A DNA stretch of 15,671 nucleotides from DASTGO01 sp035719045 (GTDB lineage: Bacteria; Actinomycetota; Actinomycetes; Actinomycetales; Kineosporiaceae). Position numbers and translations under genes: made by a program. The stretch is from the NCBI GenBank assembly GCA_035719045.1, contig DASTGO010000048.1:1-15671 (forward strand), in the 5' to 3' direction. A model generated the notes under the pieces. It had not been told where the DNA came from and did not search any database. It worked only from the letters and a program-made list of their open reading frames with translations. Shown in pieces: positions 1 through 8,204 of this stretch (the first letter of the stretch is position 1; every line of letters starts with the position of its first letter).

Positions 1-216
1 GACATCAAGATCCAGGCCGAGCTGATCCTGCACATGAAGAAGCAGATGGCGCAGTTGATCGCGGAGCAGACGGGCCAACCGCTGGAGACCATCGAGCGGG
101 ACTCCGACCGGGACCGCTGGTTCACCGCGGACCAGGCCCTGGAATACGGCCTGGTCGACCACGTCGTGACCAACGCGAGCGACGTCCGGGGCGGCGGCGG
201 GACGACCTCCTCCTGA
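1..216 (+). CDS. clpP1: ATP-dependent Clp protease proteolytic subunit ClpP1, 3' end (partial)
   Basis: The reading frame is open from the first base and ends at a TGA at 214-216, so only the last 71 codons of a roughly 200-residue protein are present. The segment aligns by eye with the C-terminal part of ClpP: DIKIQAELIL matches the helix after the catalytic His. The stretch IERDSDRDRW carries the catalytic Asp (the D of RDRW), and ALEYGLVDHV is the conserved last strand. The catalytic Ser and His lie outside the window. The protein ends in a short Gly/Thr/Ser tail. In actinobacteria ClpP1 and ClpP2 assemble into a mixed tetradecameric cytosolic peptidase driven by ClpX or ClpC. The call of P1 rather than a generic ClpP rests on its being first of a ClpP pair followed by clpX. 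Confidence 0.95.
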   Translation, partial: DIKIQAELILHMKKQMAQLIAEQTGQPLETIERDSDRDRWFTADQALEYGLVDHVVTNASDVRGGGGTTSS

Positions 217-336
217 CTCGAGGCCGGGCGGAGCGAGCACTCCGACCGCCCGAAGGCCCCCGACCCGATCGCCCCGCCGGTGCGCCGACCCGAACCCGGC
301 CGGCCCGGCCCACGCCAGGCTTGACGAGGAGCAGAC

Positions 337-1020
337 ATGACCGTCCCCACGCCGTTCGACCGCCGGCCCGGTGGCCTCTACCAGCCGCCGTCCAGCCGGT
401 ACATCCTGCCCCAGTTCGAGGAGCGGACCGCCTACGGCTTCAAGCGGCTGGACCCGTACACCAAGCTGTTCGAGGACAGGATCATCTTCCTCGGCGTGCA
501 GGTGGACGACGCCTCCGCCGACGACGTGATGGCGCAGCTGATCGTCCTGGAGAGCCAGGACCCCGAGCGGGACATCATCATGTACATCAACTCGCCGGGT
601 GGGGCCTTCACCGCCCTGACCGCGATCTACGACACCATGCAGTACATCAAGCCGGACATTCAGACCGTCTGCCTCGGCCAGGCCGCCTCGGCCGCCGCCG
701 TCCTGCTCGCGGCGGGCACCAAGGGCAAGCGGCTGGCCTTGCCGAACGCCCGGGTGCTCATCCACCAGCCGGCGATGTCCGGGGGCGACTACGGCCAGGC
801 CTCCGACATCGAGATCCAGGCCAACGAGGTGCTGCGGATGCGGCAGTGGCTGGAGGAGACCATCGCCCGGCACTCCAACCGCAGCGTCGAGCAGGTCCGC
901 AGCGACATCGAGCGCGACAAGATCCTCACCGCCGACCAGGCCGTGGAGTACGGGTTGGTCGACCAGGTGCTCGGCTCCCGCAAGACCAGCACCCCGGCCT
1001 ACGGCACGGACGAGGCCTGA
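337..1020 (+). CDS. clpP2: ATP-dependent Clp protease proteolytic subunit ClpP2
   Basis: This 227-residue serine peptidase subunit has a complete catalytic triad: Ser118 in GQAASAAA, His143 in LIHQP and Asp194 in ERDK. The oxyanion-loop motif INSPGG is at 84-89. It has an N-terminal extension of about 30 residues compared with E. coli ClpP, as is common for actinobacterial ClpP2. The ATG at 337 is supported by GAGGAG at 326-331, five bases upstream. It lies 120 bases after clpP1 on the same strand and is followed by clpX, so the two peptidase subunits and their unfoldase are encoded together. In related actinobacteria both ClpP subunits are needed for an active mixed complex that degrades SsrA-tagged and regulatory proteins. 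The longer ORF in another frame over the same bases is a GC-rich shadow. Confidence 0.97.
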   Translation: MTVPTPFDRRPGGLYQPPSSRYILPQFEERTAYGFKRLDPYTKLFEDRIIFLGVQVDDASADDVMAQLIVLESQDPERDIIMYINSPGGAFTALTAIYDTMQYIKPDIQTVCLGQAASAAAVLLAAGTKGKRLALPNARVLIHQPAMSGGDYGQASDIEIQANEVLRMRQWLEETIARHSNRSVEQVRSDIERDKILTADQAVEYGLVDQVLGSRKTSTPAYGTDEA

Positions 1021-1177
1021 GGCCTTCGCTGGGCCCGGCCCCCGCGGCTGGGCCCGGCACGCGATCCGGGCAGGCTTTTCGCTGACAGCCGAGCCGGGTT
1101 GGCGTTCAATGGTGATGGGGCCGGTGCGCGGCGCCGGGCGCTGGTGGTCAATCGGCCCCCAACAGGAAGGATCACTC

Positions 1178-2458
<1,281 letters not shown>

Positions 2459-2472
2459 TCGAAGCCGGAGCA

Positions 2473-2514
2473 GACGAGGCCGGGGCAGACCAGCAGGTCT
2501 GCCCCGGCCTCGTC
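2473..2514. terminator. Bidirectional terminator hairpin between convergent genes
   Basis: A perfect inverted repeat has 19-bp arms at 2473-2491 and 2496-2514 around the four-base loop AGCA. It starts 14 bases after the clpX stop and lies about 50 bases beyond the stop of the convergent minus-strand gene, so it can end transcription from both sides. There is no T tract on either strand, which is common for GC-rich actinobacterial terminators. A partial extra copy of the right arm (GGCCTCGTCGTC) occurs just downstream, around 2529-2540. Confidence 0.85.
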
Positions 2515-2563
2515 GTCCAGGTCCGCCGGGCCTCGTCGTCTGCCTGGTGCCACCCGACGTGGT

Positions 2564-3955
2564 TCAGGAGCTGCGCAGCTCCACCGCCGACCGGGCCGCA
2601 CGGGCCAGGTCGATCGCGGCCTGGCCCGTCTGCGTCACGGAGATCGCCACCACGGCGCCGCCGTCCACGGCCAGGCAGACCGTGGTGCCCAGACTGGTGG
2701 CAGCGCAGCCGAACCAGCCGCCGAGGGACCCGGTGTCCACCGTGCTGACCGGCGCCTTGGCGGCCTCCATCCCCGCACCGAACCCCGCGGTCAGGGTCTC
2801 CCGCCGGGCCTTGTCCAGCGGGGCCGGTGGGCGCGCGGTGGCCACCGCCAACCGGACTCCGCTCGCGTTCCCGTACACCAGCACCCGCTGGGTGGCCTCT
2901 GGTACGGCCGTGAGCAACGCCTGCGCGGCGCGGGTGTCCTCGGCGCGGACCTGGTCGGCCGCCAGCCGGGGCAGCCCGCTGATCTGCGCCGGTTGCTGCA
3001 GGGTCGTCGCATCGAAGACGGAGCCGGAATCGTCACCGCCGAACAGCTTGGGCAGGGCGACCGCCCCCGCGAAGGCGACCACCACGATGAGCCCGGTCGC
3101 GGTCAGCACCCACGACGTGGACACCCGGGTCGGCCAGGGGCCGGCGGGAGTGTGCCGGGGCTCCTGGGCGCGGATGAGATGGTCCGCCTCGGGGGGTGGT
3201 CCCACCGGAAGCGGCCCGGTGGCACTGAGCCCGGGCGGGTACCACTGCGCGTCGTCGGCGTCCCGGTCCGCCCAGGATGGGAGCGAGCCGGTGCCGGGGT
3301 CCTGGCCACCTGAGGGCCGGGCATACGGGTGGGCGTAGGGGTCGGCGTACGGGGAGGCGGGCACCGCGTCGTAGCCCCCGTGACCGCCGGCCGTGAAGTC
3401 CTGCACCGTGCCGGCGTCGGATCCCGGGCGGACGTAGTCCCGTGGGTCATAGGCCTGCCTGGAGAATGTCCCGGTGCTGTACGGCTGACTCCCGTACGGC
3501 TGGCGGGTGTCGTACTGCTGGCTCTGCGGGTAGTCCGCCGGCTGATCCGGATACGGGTACGACCCGGTCGGCGGGTCGGCCTGGTCGTACCCGGACGGCG
3601 GATAGGGCTGCGGACCAGTGGGCGGCGCCGTGGCGTAGTCCTGTGGTTGGGCGTAGGGCTGGGATCCGGTGGGTGGGGCCGGGAAGTAGTCCTGTGGTTG
3701 GGCGTAGGGCTGGGATCCGGTGGGCGGCGCCGGGAAGTAGTCCTGTGGTTGGGCGTAGGGCTGGGATCCGGTCGGCGGTCCGCCGGCGTAACCGTGCGCG
3801 GCGCGCACCCGGGCGGCGATCGCGGCCTCCTCGGCAGTCTCGGTCTCGATCGCGGACTGCGCGGCGTGGGGCCCTCCGGCGTCGGGATCCGTGCCGGGAG
3901 CGCGGGGAGTCCGCCAGTCCTCGAACCGTCCGCTGGAGGCAGGACGGCCCGTCAT
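2564..3955 (-). CDS. Pro/Tyr/Gln-rich single-pass membrane protein of unknown function
   Basis: I do not recognise the family. The 463-residue product has a long, low-complexity N-terminal half rich in Pro, Tyr, Gln, Gly and Asp. Within it, residues about 58-108 are three near-identical 17-residue repeats (consensus PPTGSQPYAQPQDYFPA), followed by more degenerate PPTG units. One transmembrane helix begins near Trp282 (VLTATGLIVVVAFAGAVAL). A C-terminal domain of about 160 residues follows, probably outside the cell, with Cys417 and Cys427 able to form a disulfide. The N-terminal half would then be cytoplasmic, with no signal peptide. The ATG at 3955 is chosen because the sequence looks coding from there. 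A GTG at 4045 in the same frame would add 30 residues of unconvincing composition. The start overlaps the stop of a tiny ORF as ATGA. It is convergent with clpX and divergent from valS. Confidence 0.8.
   Translation of the reverse strand: MTGRPASSGRFEDWRTPRAPGTDPDAGGPHAAQSAIETETAEEAAIAARVRAAHGYAGGPPTGSQPYAQPQDYFPAPPTGSQPYAQPQDYFPAPPTGSQPYAQPQDYATAPPTGPQPYPPSGYDQADPPTGSYPYPDQPADYPQSQQYDTRQPYGSQPYSTGTFSRQAYDPRDYVRPGSDAGTVQDFTAGGHGGYDAVPASPYADPYAHPYARPSGGQDPGTGSLPSWADRDADDAQWYPPGLSATGPLPVGPPPEADHLIRAQEPRHTPAGPWPTRVSTSWVLTATGLIVVVAFAGAVALPKLFGGDDSGSVFDATTLQQPAQISGLPRLAADQVRAEDTRAAQALLTAVPEATQRVLVYGNASGVRLAVATARPPAPLDKARRETLTAGFGAGMEAAKAPVSTVDTGSLGGWFGCAATSLGTTVCLAVDGGAVVAISVTQTGQAAIDLARAARSAVELRSS
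3635..3772. repeat. 51-bp tandem repeat inside a coding region
   Basis: Copies begin at 3635, 3686 and 3737, a constant period of 51 bases. The first two units are full length and the third is recognisable for 36 bases. Read on the minus strand they encode the 17-residue repeats of the membrane protein. A more diverged unit precedes the array around 3584-3634. Because 51 is a multiple of three, copy-number change would lengthen or shorten the protein without breaking its frame. Confidence 0.9.
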
Positions 3956-3978
3956 CGGGCACCACCGTTGCGATCCAT
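3952..3978 (-). CDS. Tiny upstream ORF (8 codons) overlapping the next start
   Basis: On the minus strand an ATG at 3978-3976 follows a strong ribosome-binding site (GGGAGGGG, about 3984-3991) five bases away. It reads MDRNGGAR and stops at TGA 3954-3952, which overlaps the ATG of the membrane protein gene as ATGA. That gene has no good ribosome site of its own in the right place, so its translation may be coupled to this short ORF. An in-frame ATG at 4047 would extend it to 31 residues. It could equally be chance. Confidence 0.35.
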   Translation of the reverse strand: MDRNGGAR

Positions 3979-4105
3979 CCCGGCCCCTCCCTCGATGCGC
4001 GTCTGCTGGGCGTCCCCGGCTCCGGCCGGCAGGTTGTGCCTGCACATCCTCCCCCGTTCCGCCGGGATCCGGTACGCCGTGTCCGCAGCACCCCGTCGCG
4101 CTCCC

Positions 4106-4111
4106 TAGGAT
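4106..4111 (+). promoter_or_regulatory. Probable -10 box of valS (leaderless)
   Basis: TAGGAT fits the actinobacterial -10 pattern TANNNT and ends exactly six bases before the valS ATG. Transcription would then start at or next to the A of the start codon, giving a leaderless mRNA. No clear -35 element is seen. Confidence 0.6.
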
Positions 4112-4117
4112 TTGCCC

Positions 4118-6787
4118 ATGTCCGAGACCACTCCCGCGCTGCAGCGCCCCGCCACGAACCTCCCGCCGAAGTACACCCCGGCGGAGGTAGAGGGGCCGCT
4201 GTACCAGAGTTGGGTAGACCGGGGGTACTTCACCGCCCGGCCGGACAGCGGGCGTGAGCCGTTCTCAATCGTCATCCCGCCGCCGAACGTGACCGGCAGC
4301 CTGCACATCGGCCACGCCCTCGACCACACCATCCAGGACATCGTGATCCGGCGGCAGCGGATGATGGGCCGCGACGCCCTCTGGCTGCCCGGGATGGACC
4401 ACGCCGGGATCGCCACCCAGAACGTCGTCGAGCGCGAGCTGCGCAAGGACGGCATCACCCGGCACGACCTGGGCCGCGAGGCCTTCGTGGCCAAGGTCTG
4501 GGAGTGGAAGGAACACTCCGGCGGCCAGATCCTGGGCCAGATGCGCCGGCTGGGCGACAGCGTCGACTGGTCCCGCGAGCGGTTCACCATGGACGCCGGG
4601 CTGTCCCGTGCCGTCCAGACGATCTTCAAGCGGCTGTACGACGACCAGCTGATCTACCGTGCCGAGCGGATCATCAACTGGTGCCCGCGCTGCCACACGG
4701 CGCTGTCGGACATCAAGGTCGACCACCACGACGACGAGGGTGAACTCGTCCAGCTGGTCTACGGCGAGCCGGACGGTGAGGACCGCGTGGTGGTGGCCAC
4801 CACCCGGATCGAGACCATGCTCGGCGACACGGCGATCGCCGTGCACCCCGGCGACGAGCGCTACCGGCACCTGGTCGGCCGCAAGATCGAGCTGCCGCTG
4901 GTCGGGCGGATGATCCCGGTCGTGGCCGACGACCACGTCGACCCCGAGTTCGGCACCGGCGCGGTCAAGGTGACCCCGGCGCACGACCCGAACGACTTCG
5001 AGATCGGCCAGCGCCACGGGACCGCGGCGATCAACATCATGACCCCCGAGGGCATCATCACCGGCACCGGGACGCCCTTCGACGGGATGGACCGGTTCGA
5101 GGCGCGGGAGGCGGTCCGGGAGGCGCTGCGCGCCCAGGGCCGGGTCGGTGACGAGCGGCGGCCGTACGTGCACGCCGTCGGGCACTGCTCCCGCTGCGAC
5201 ACCGTGGTCGAGCCCCGGCTGTCCCTGCAGTGGTTCGTCAGCGTCGGCCCGCTGGCGAAGGCGGCCGGGGACGCGGTGCGCGACGGGCGGGTGCGCATCC
5301 ACCCCAAGGAGATGGAGCCGCGCTGGTTCGGCTGGGTCGACGACATGCACGACTGGTGCATCTCGCGGCAGCTGTGGTGGGGGCACCGGATCCCGGTCTG
5401 GTACGGCCCGGGTGGCGAGGTGGTCTGCCTCGGCCCGGACGAGAGCCTGCCGGGCAGCGCGGCCGACGGGACGCCGCCGGAGGGCTGGTCGCAGGATCTG
5501 GACGTGCTGGACACCTGGTTCTCCAGCGCGCTGTGGCCGTTCTCCACCCTTGGCTGGCCGGAGGACACCGCCGAGGTGGAGCGGTACTACCCGACCAGCG
5601 TGCTGGTCACCGGCTACGACATCCTCTTCTTCTGGGTCGCCCGGATGATGATGTTCGGCCTGTACGCGATGGACGGTGTGCAGCCGTTCGACACCGTCGC
5701 GCTGCACGGCCTGGTCCGCGACCGGTTCGGCAAGAAGATGTCGAAGTCCCGCGGCAACGTCGTGGACCCGGTGGAGTGGATGGACCGGTACGGCGCCGAC
5801 GCGTTGCGGTTCACCCTGGCCCGTGGTGCCAACCCCGGCTCCGACCAGGCGATCAGCGAGGAGTGGGCGGCCGGCAGCCGTAACTTCTGCACCAAGCTGT
5901 GGAACGCCGCCCGGTTCGCGTTGCTCAACGGTGCCACCGTGGAGGGCGACCTGCCGCCGGTGTCCGAGCAGTCCGTGGTCGACCGGTGGATCCTGTCCCG
6001 GCTGGCCACGATCACCGCTCAGGCCGACGCCGGCTACGCCGACTTCCAGTTCGCCAAGACCACCGAGGCGCTCTATCACTTCGTCTGGGACGAGGTCTGC
6101 GACTGGTACCTGGAACTGGCCAAGCTCCCGCTGGCGGCCGGCGGGCGCCCGGCCGAGGTCACCCGGCGGGTGCTCGGCGAGGTGCTCGACGTCGTGCTGC
6201 GGCTGCTGCACCCGGCGATCCCGTTCGTCACCGACGCGCTGTGGACGCAGCTCACCGGGGGCGAGTCCGTGGTGGTGGCCGCCTGGCCGACGGCGGTCCC
6301 CGGGGCTGCCGAGGCACCGGGCGACCCCGCCGCGGAGAGCGAGGTCGCCGCCCTGCAGCGGTTGGTCACCGAGGTCCGCCGGTTCCGGGCCGAGCAGGGC
6401 CTCAAGCCGGGGCAGACGGTCGCCGGCCGGATCACCGGGCTCGGCCGCACCGGCCTGGCCGCGCATGAGGGTGAGGTCCGGGCGCTGGCCCGCCTGGACG
6501 ACGCCGGGGACGGTTTCGCCGCCTCGGCCACCCTGCGGGCCGGTGAGGTGACGGTCGAGCTGGACCTGCGCGGTGCGATCGATGTCGAGGCCGAGCGCAA
6601 GCGGCTGGAGAAGGACCTCGGGACGGCGCAGAAGGAGCGTGCGCAGGCCCAGGCGAAGCTGTCCAACGAGCAGTTCCTGGCCAAGGCACCCGATGAGGTC
6701 GTGGCGAAGATCCGGGAACGGCTCGTCGTCGCCGAGGCCGAGGTTGCGCGGCTGGAGAGTGCCCTCGGCGGTCTGCCGGTCGGCTGA
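4118..6787 (+). CDS. valS: Valyl-tRNA synthetase
   Basis: This cytosolic class I aminoacyl-tRNA synthetase of 889 residues charges tRNA-Val with valine. PPPNVTGSLHIGHAL carries the HIGH motif at 63-66, and KMSKS is at 540-544. Between them the CP1 editing domain contains VTPAHDPNDF, whose HDPND motif belongs to post-transfer editing of mischarged threonine. Two CxxC pairs (Cys189/Cys192 and Cys357/Cys360) may bind zinc. The last 65 or so residues are a Glu/Lys/Arg/Ala-rich coiled coil, typical of bacterial ValRS. The length is normal for the family. The ATG at 4118 is preferred over a TTG at 4112 because of the -10 box placed for a leaderless transcript. The gene is transcribed away from the repeat-bearing membrane protein gene. 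No T-box leader can exist if the mRNA is leaderless. Confidence 0.98.
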   Translation: MSETTPALQRPATNLPPKYTPAEVEGPLYQSWVDRGYFTARPDSGREPFSIVIPPPNVTGSLHIGHALDHTIQDIVIRRQRMMGRDALWLPGMDHAGIATQNVVERELRKDGITRHDLGREAFVAKVWEWKEHSGGQILGQMRRLGDSVDWSRERFTMDAGLSRAVQTIFKRLYDDQLIYRAERIINWCPRCHTALSDIKVDHHDDEGELVQLVYGEPDGEDRVVVATTRIETMLGDTAIAVHPGDERYRHLVGRKIELPLVGRMIPVVADDHVDPEFGTGAVKVTPAHDPNDFEIGQRHGTAAINIMTPEGIITGTGTPFDGMDRFEAREAVREALRAQGRVGDERRPYVHAVGHCSRCDTVVEPRLSLQWFVSVGPLAKAAGDAVRDGRVRIHPKEMEPRWFGWVDDMHDWCISRQLWWGHRIPVWYGPGGEVVCLGPDESLPGSAADGTPPEGWSQDLDVLDTWFSSALWPFSTLGWPEDTAEVERYYPTSVLVTGYDILFFWVARMMMFGLYAMDGVQPFDTVALHGLVRDRFGKKMSKSRGNVVDPVEWMDRYGADALRFTLARGANPGSDQAISEEWAAGSRNFCTKLWNAARFALLNGATVEGDLPPVSEQSVVDRWILSRLATITAQADAGYADFQFAKTTEALYHFVWDEVCDWYLELAKLPLAAGGRPAEVTRRVLGEVLDVVLRLLHPAIPFVTDALWTQLTGGESVVVAAWPTAVPGAAEAPGDPAAESEVAALQRLVTEVRRFRAEQGLKPGQTVAGRITGLGRTGLAAHEGEVRALARLDDAGDGFAASATLRAGEVTVELDLRGAIDVEAERKRLEKDLGTAQKERAQAQAKLSNEQFLAKAPDEVVAKIRERLVVAEAEVARLESALGGLPVG

Positions 6788-6839
6788 ACCGGTCCCTCGG
6801 GTACGCCGGGGCCGGACCTGCGCCGAGTGGATGATCCCT

Positions 6840-6974
6840 TCAGTTCGATCTGACGGGCTGCTCCCCGGCCGCCGGGCCGGTGGCCGGGACGGTGGGGCCG
6901 GCGGGACTGTGCCGGGCGCGCGGGCGGGCCACGGCGAGCACGAGCACGCCCAGCGCCGCGCCTATCGACGAGGG
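6840..6974 (-). pseudogene. Possible remnant of a membrane protein C-terminus
   Basis: On the minus strand 44 codons are open, ending at TGA 6842-6840. They read as a short hydrophobic stretch (SIGAALGVLVLAVA) followed by a Pro/Ala/Gly-rich tail, and most codons end in G or C. An in-frame stop lies directly before (6977-6975), and I see no start codon with a ribosome site. It may be the tail of a lost gene convergent with valS, or chance in GC-rich DNA. Confidence 0.2.
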
Positions 6975-7080
6975 TCAGGGCGGGCGGGCACGCGAACAGG
7001 CTAGGGCTGCCTCAACGCGGGACTCGGGGGCAGTGCCGGGACTGGGGATCGGACGCTTCGGCATCCGTGACGTCAGTGGA

Positions 7081-7184
7081 GGATCCCGGGTGATGGGCGG
7101 AGGATCCCGGGTGATGGGCGGAGGACCCCGGCGACGGGCAGGGGATCCCGGGGGATGGCGAGGGGATCCCGGGGGAGGGCGCGT
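7081..7184. repeat. Five-unit 21-bp intergenic tandem repeat
   Basis: Units built on GGATCCCGGGTGATGGGCGG start at 7081, 7102, 7123, 7143 and 7164, so the spacing is 21, 21, 20 and 21 bases. The first two are identical and the later ones diverge. An isolated core, GGATCCCC, recurs at 7196. Each full unit carries a GGATCC/CCCGGG palindromic core. The array ends about 30 bases before the probable -10 box of the carbonic anhydrase transcript, so it could be a set of binding sites or simply a slippage product. Confidence 0.8.
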
Positions 7185-7214
7185 CCGGAAGGGGTGGATC
7201 CCCGGAAGATCGAT

Positions 7215-7220
7215 TACGGT
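7215..7220 (+). promoter_or_regulatory. Probable -10 box upstream of the carbonic anhydrase gene
   Basis: TACGGT fits TANNNT and stands in otherwise GC-rich DNA. It ends six bases before an ATG at 7227, the same spacing seen at three other starts in this window. If the carbonic anhydrase gene is transcribed from it, the leader before its ATG is about 138 bases long. Confidence 0.45.
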
Positions 7221-7226
7221 CGAAGC

Positions 7227-7241
7227 ATGGCCCGATCATGA
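7227..7241 (+). CDS. Four-codon leaderless upstream ORF
   Basis: ATG at 7227 begins Met-Ala-Arg-Ser and ends at TGA 7239-7241. The only reasons to list it are the -10 box exactly six bases upstream, which predicts that the transcript begins at this ATG, and the hairpin that overlaps its stop. A role as a regulatory leader is inference. Confidence 0.25.
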   Translation: MARS

Positions 7242-7255
7242 GGGATTCCTCATGA
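7236..7255 (+). other. 8-bp hairpin or operator-like palindrome in the carbonic anhydrase leader
   Basis: Arms TCATGAGG (7236-7243) and CCTCATGA (7248-7255) are perfect inverted repeats around GATT. It lies 16 bases after the probable -10 box, so it would sit near the 5' end of the transcript as a hairpin, or on the DNA as an operator. It overlaps the stop codon of the four-codon ORF. Confidence 0.5.
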
Positions 7256-7282
7256 AGTCCGGCACGTGTGCGCCGCTCCGTT

Positions 7283-7313
7283 GTCGTCCCGGGTGTGTCG
7301 TCGTCCCGGGTGT
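7283..7313 (+). repeat. 14-bp direct repeat in the carbonic anhydrase leader
   Basis: GTCGTCCCGGGTGT occurs at 7283-7296 and again at 7300-7313, 17 bases apart start to start. The second copy overlaps a possible stem (GTCGTCG 7297-7303 with CGACGAC 7314-7320). It lies 50 to 80 bases before the carbonic anhydrase ATG. Confidence 0.5.
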
Positions 7314-7364
7314 CGACGACGTGGGCGCTCCACCCTGTCGTCCTCCGAGTCCTCGGGAGCAACC

Positions 7365-8171
7365 ATGCCACGTCCGCTCACCCGCGCCCGGCTGGCGGCG
7401 CTGGCCGCCGTCACCCTCATCCTCGTGGTCACCGGCACCGCCAGCGCCGCCGGTGCCGCCCCGCACTGGACCTACGAGGGGGAGGAAGGGCCCGAGCACT
7501 GGGCGGAGTTGGATGAGGCGTACAAGCTGTGTGCCGATGCGAGCCGGCAGTCGCCGATCGATCTCGGGCACGCCACCGGCGCGCACCTGCCGTCGCTGGG
7601 CTACCGGTTCGCCAAGGGCGACGCCGTCGTCTCGAACAACGGGCACACCGTGATGGCCGCCGCCAACGCCGCCGACCCGGCGCAGACCAATCCTGCGGAC
7701 ACCATCGTCATCGACCACAGGCGGTACGCCTTGCTGCAGATGCACTTCCACGTGAAGAGCGAGCACGTGGTCGACGGGCGGCACCACCCGGCCGAGGCTC
7801 ATTTCGTGTACCGGTCGAAGTCCGGGGCGATCGGCGTCGTGGGCGTCTTCCTGGACCGCGGGGAGCGGACCAACCCTGCCTGGCAGCCTTTCGTCGACGC
7901 GCTGGCGACGCCGCAGGGCGCCACCCGGACCGTTTCCCTGGACTGGAACGCGATGCTGCCGCGGAAGCGGACCACCGTGCGGTACCGGGGCAGTCTCACC
8001 ACGCCACCGTGCAGTGAGGGCGTGGAGTGGGCCGTGGAGACCACTGCGGTGCGGGTGAGCCAGGGCCAGCTCCGCGCCCTCGCTGCTGCCTACGATCACA
8101 ACGACCGCCCGGTGCAGCCGGTGGGGAAGCGCAGGGTCCTCACCGACGACTGGGCCCTTGCCGACCACTGA
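7365..8171 (+). CDS. Secreted alpha-class carbonic anhydrase
   Basis: This enzyme hydrates CO2 to bicarbonate outside the cytoplasm. Residues 1 to about 29 are a Sec signal peptide: Arg-rich start, hydrophobic core LAALAAVTLILVV, then TASAAGA around the cleavage site. The zinc ligands of the alpha class are present: His127 and His129 in QMHFHVKSEH, and His146 in EAHFVY. His94 in SNNGHT sits where the proton-shuttle His is found. Thr212 in GSLTTPPCSEG is the gatekeeper Thr. Cys56 and Cys216 are placed for the disulfide of bacterial alpha enzymes. The length of 268 residues is normal. The ATG at 7365 has GGGAG at 7354-7358 and starts directly with the signal peptide. A GTG at 7266 in the same frame would bury it. 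Its position between valS and folC suggests a later insertion into a housekeeping cluster. Confidence 0.95.
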   Translation: MPRPLTRARLAALAAVTLILVVTGTASAAGAAPHWTYEGEEGPEHWAELDEAYKLCADASRQSPIDLGHATGAHLPSLGYRFAKGDAVVSNNGHTVMAAANAADPAQTNPADTIVIDHRRYALLQMHFHVKSEHVVDGRHHPAEAHFVYRSKSGAIGVVGVFLDRGERTNPAWQPFVDALATPQGATRTVSLDWNAMLPRKRTTVRYRGSLTTPPCSEGVEWAVETTAVRVSQGQLRALAAAYDHNDRPVQPVGKRRVLTDDWALADH

Positions 8172-8204
8172 CCTCCTCGCAAGCAGCCGGTGCGGCGGCG
8201 TGGC

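Larger units (their letters stand above)
6788..7364. other. Gene-poor 577-bp region upstream of the carbonic anhydrase gene
   Basis: No intact gene is convincing here. The left part (6840-6974) may hold a decayed minus-strand coding remnant. The middle (7081-7184) is a short tandem repeat array. The right part (7215-7313) holds a probable promoter, a four-codon ORF, a hairpin and a direct repeat leading to the carbonic anhydrase start. A plus-strand ORF that spans most of the region has no family resemblance and reads through the repeats, so I treat it as a shadow. Confidence 0.6.

Noticed and set aside
226..251. Possible hairpin between clpP1 and clpP2 (GGGCGG with CCGCCC)
   Set aside because: The stem is only six pairs with a 14-base loop in very GC-rich DNA, too weak to call a terminator.
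321..1085. A plus-strand frame slightly longer than clpP2 over the same bases
   Set aside because: Its translation is Arg/Pro/Gly-rich noise, whereas clpP2 in the other frame has the full catalytic triad.
1109..1177. N-terminal extension of ClpX from an ATG at 1109
   Set aside because: The 23 extra residues do not resemble ClpX, and the GTG at 1178 has a good ribosome site and gives the canonical N-terminus.
3956..4045. Upstream GTG at 4045 as the start of the minus-strand membrane protein
   Set aside because: The purine-rich site is only two bases from it, and the 30 added residues are Arg/Gly-rich without protein-like character. It cannot be excluded.
4265..6466. A 733-codon open frame on the minus strand opposite valS
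   Set aside because: valS is certain on the plus strand. The frame has no start with a ribosome site and low-information composition.
7081..7200. The repeats upstream of the carbonic anhydrase gene as a CRISPR array
   Set aside because: The units are directly adjacent without unique spacers, and no cas genes are present.
7266..7364. N-terminal extension of the carbonic anhydrase from a GTG at 7266
   Set aside because: It would place 33 Arg/Ser/Cys-rich residues before a clear signal peptide. The ATG at 7365 has its own ribosome site.
6880..7653. A 257-codon plus-strand frame across the repeat region into the carbonic anhydrase gene
   Set aside because: It reads through the tandem repeats and overlaps the real gene in another frame, with no recognisable domain.
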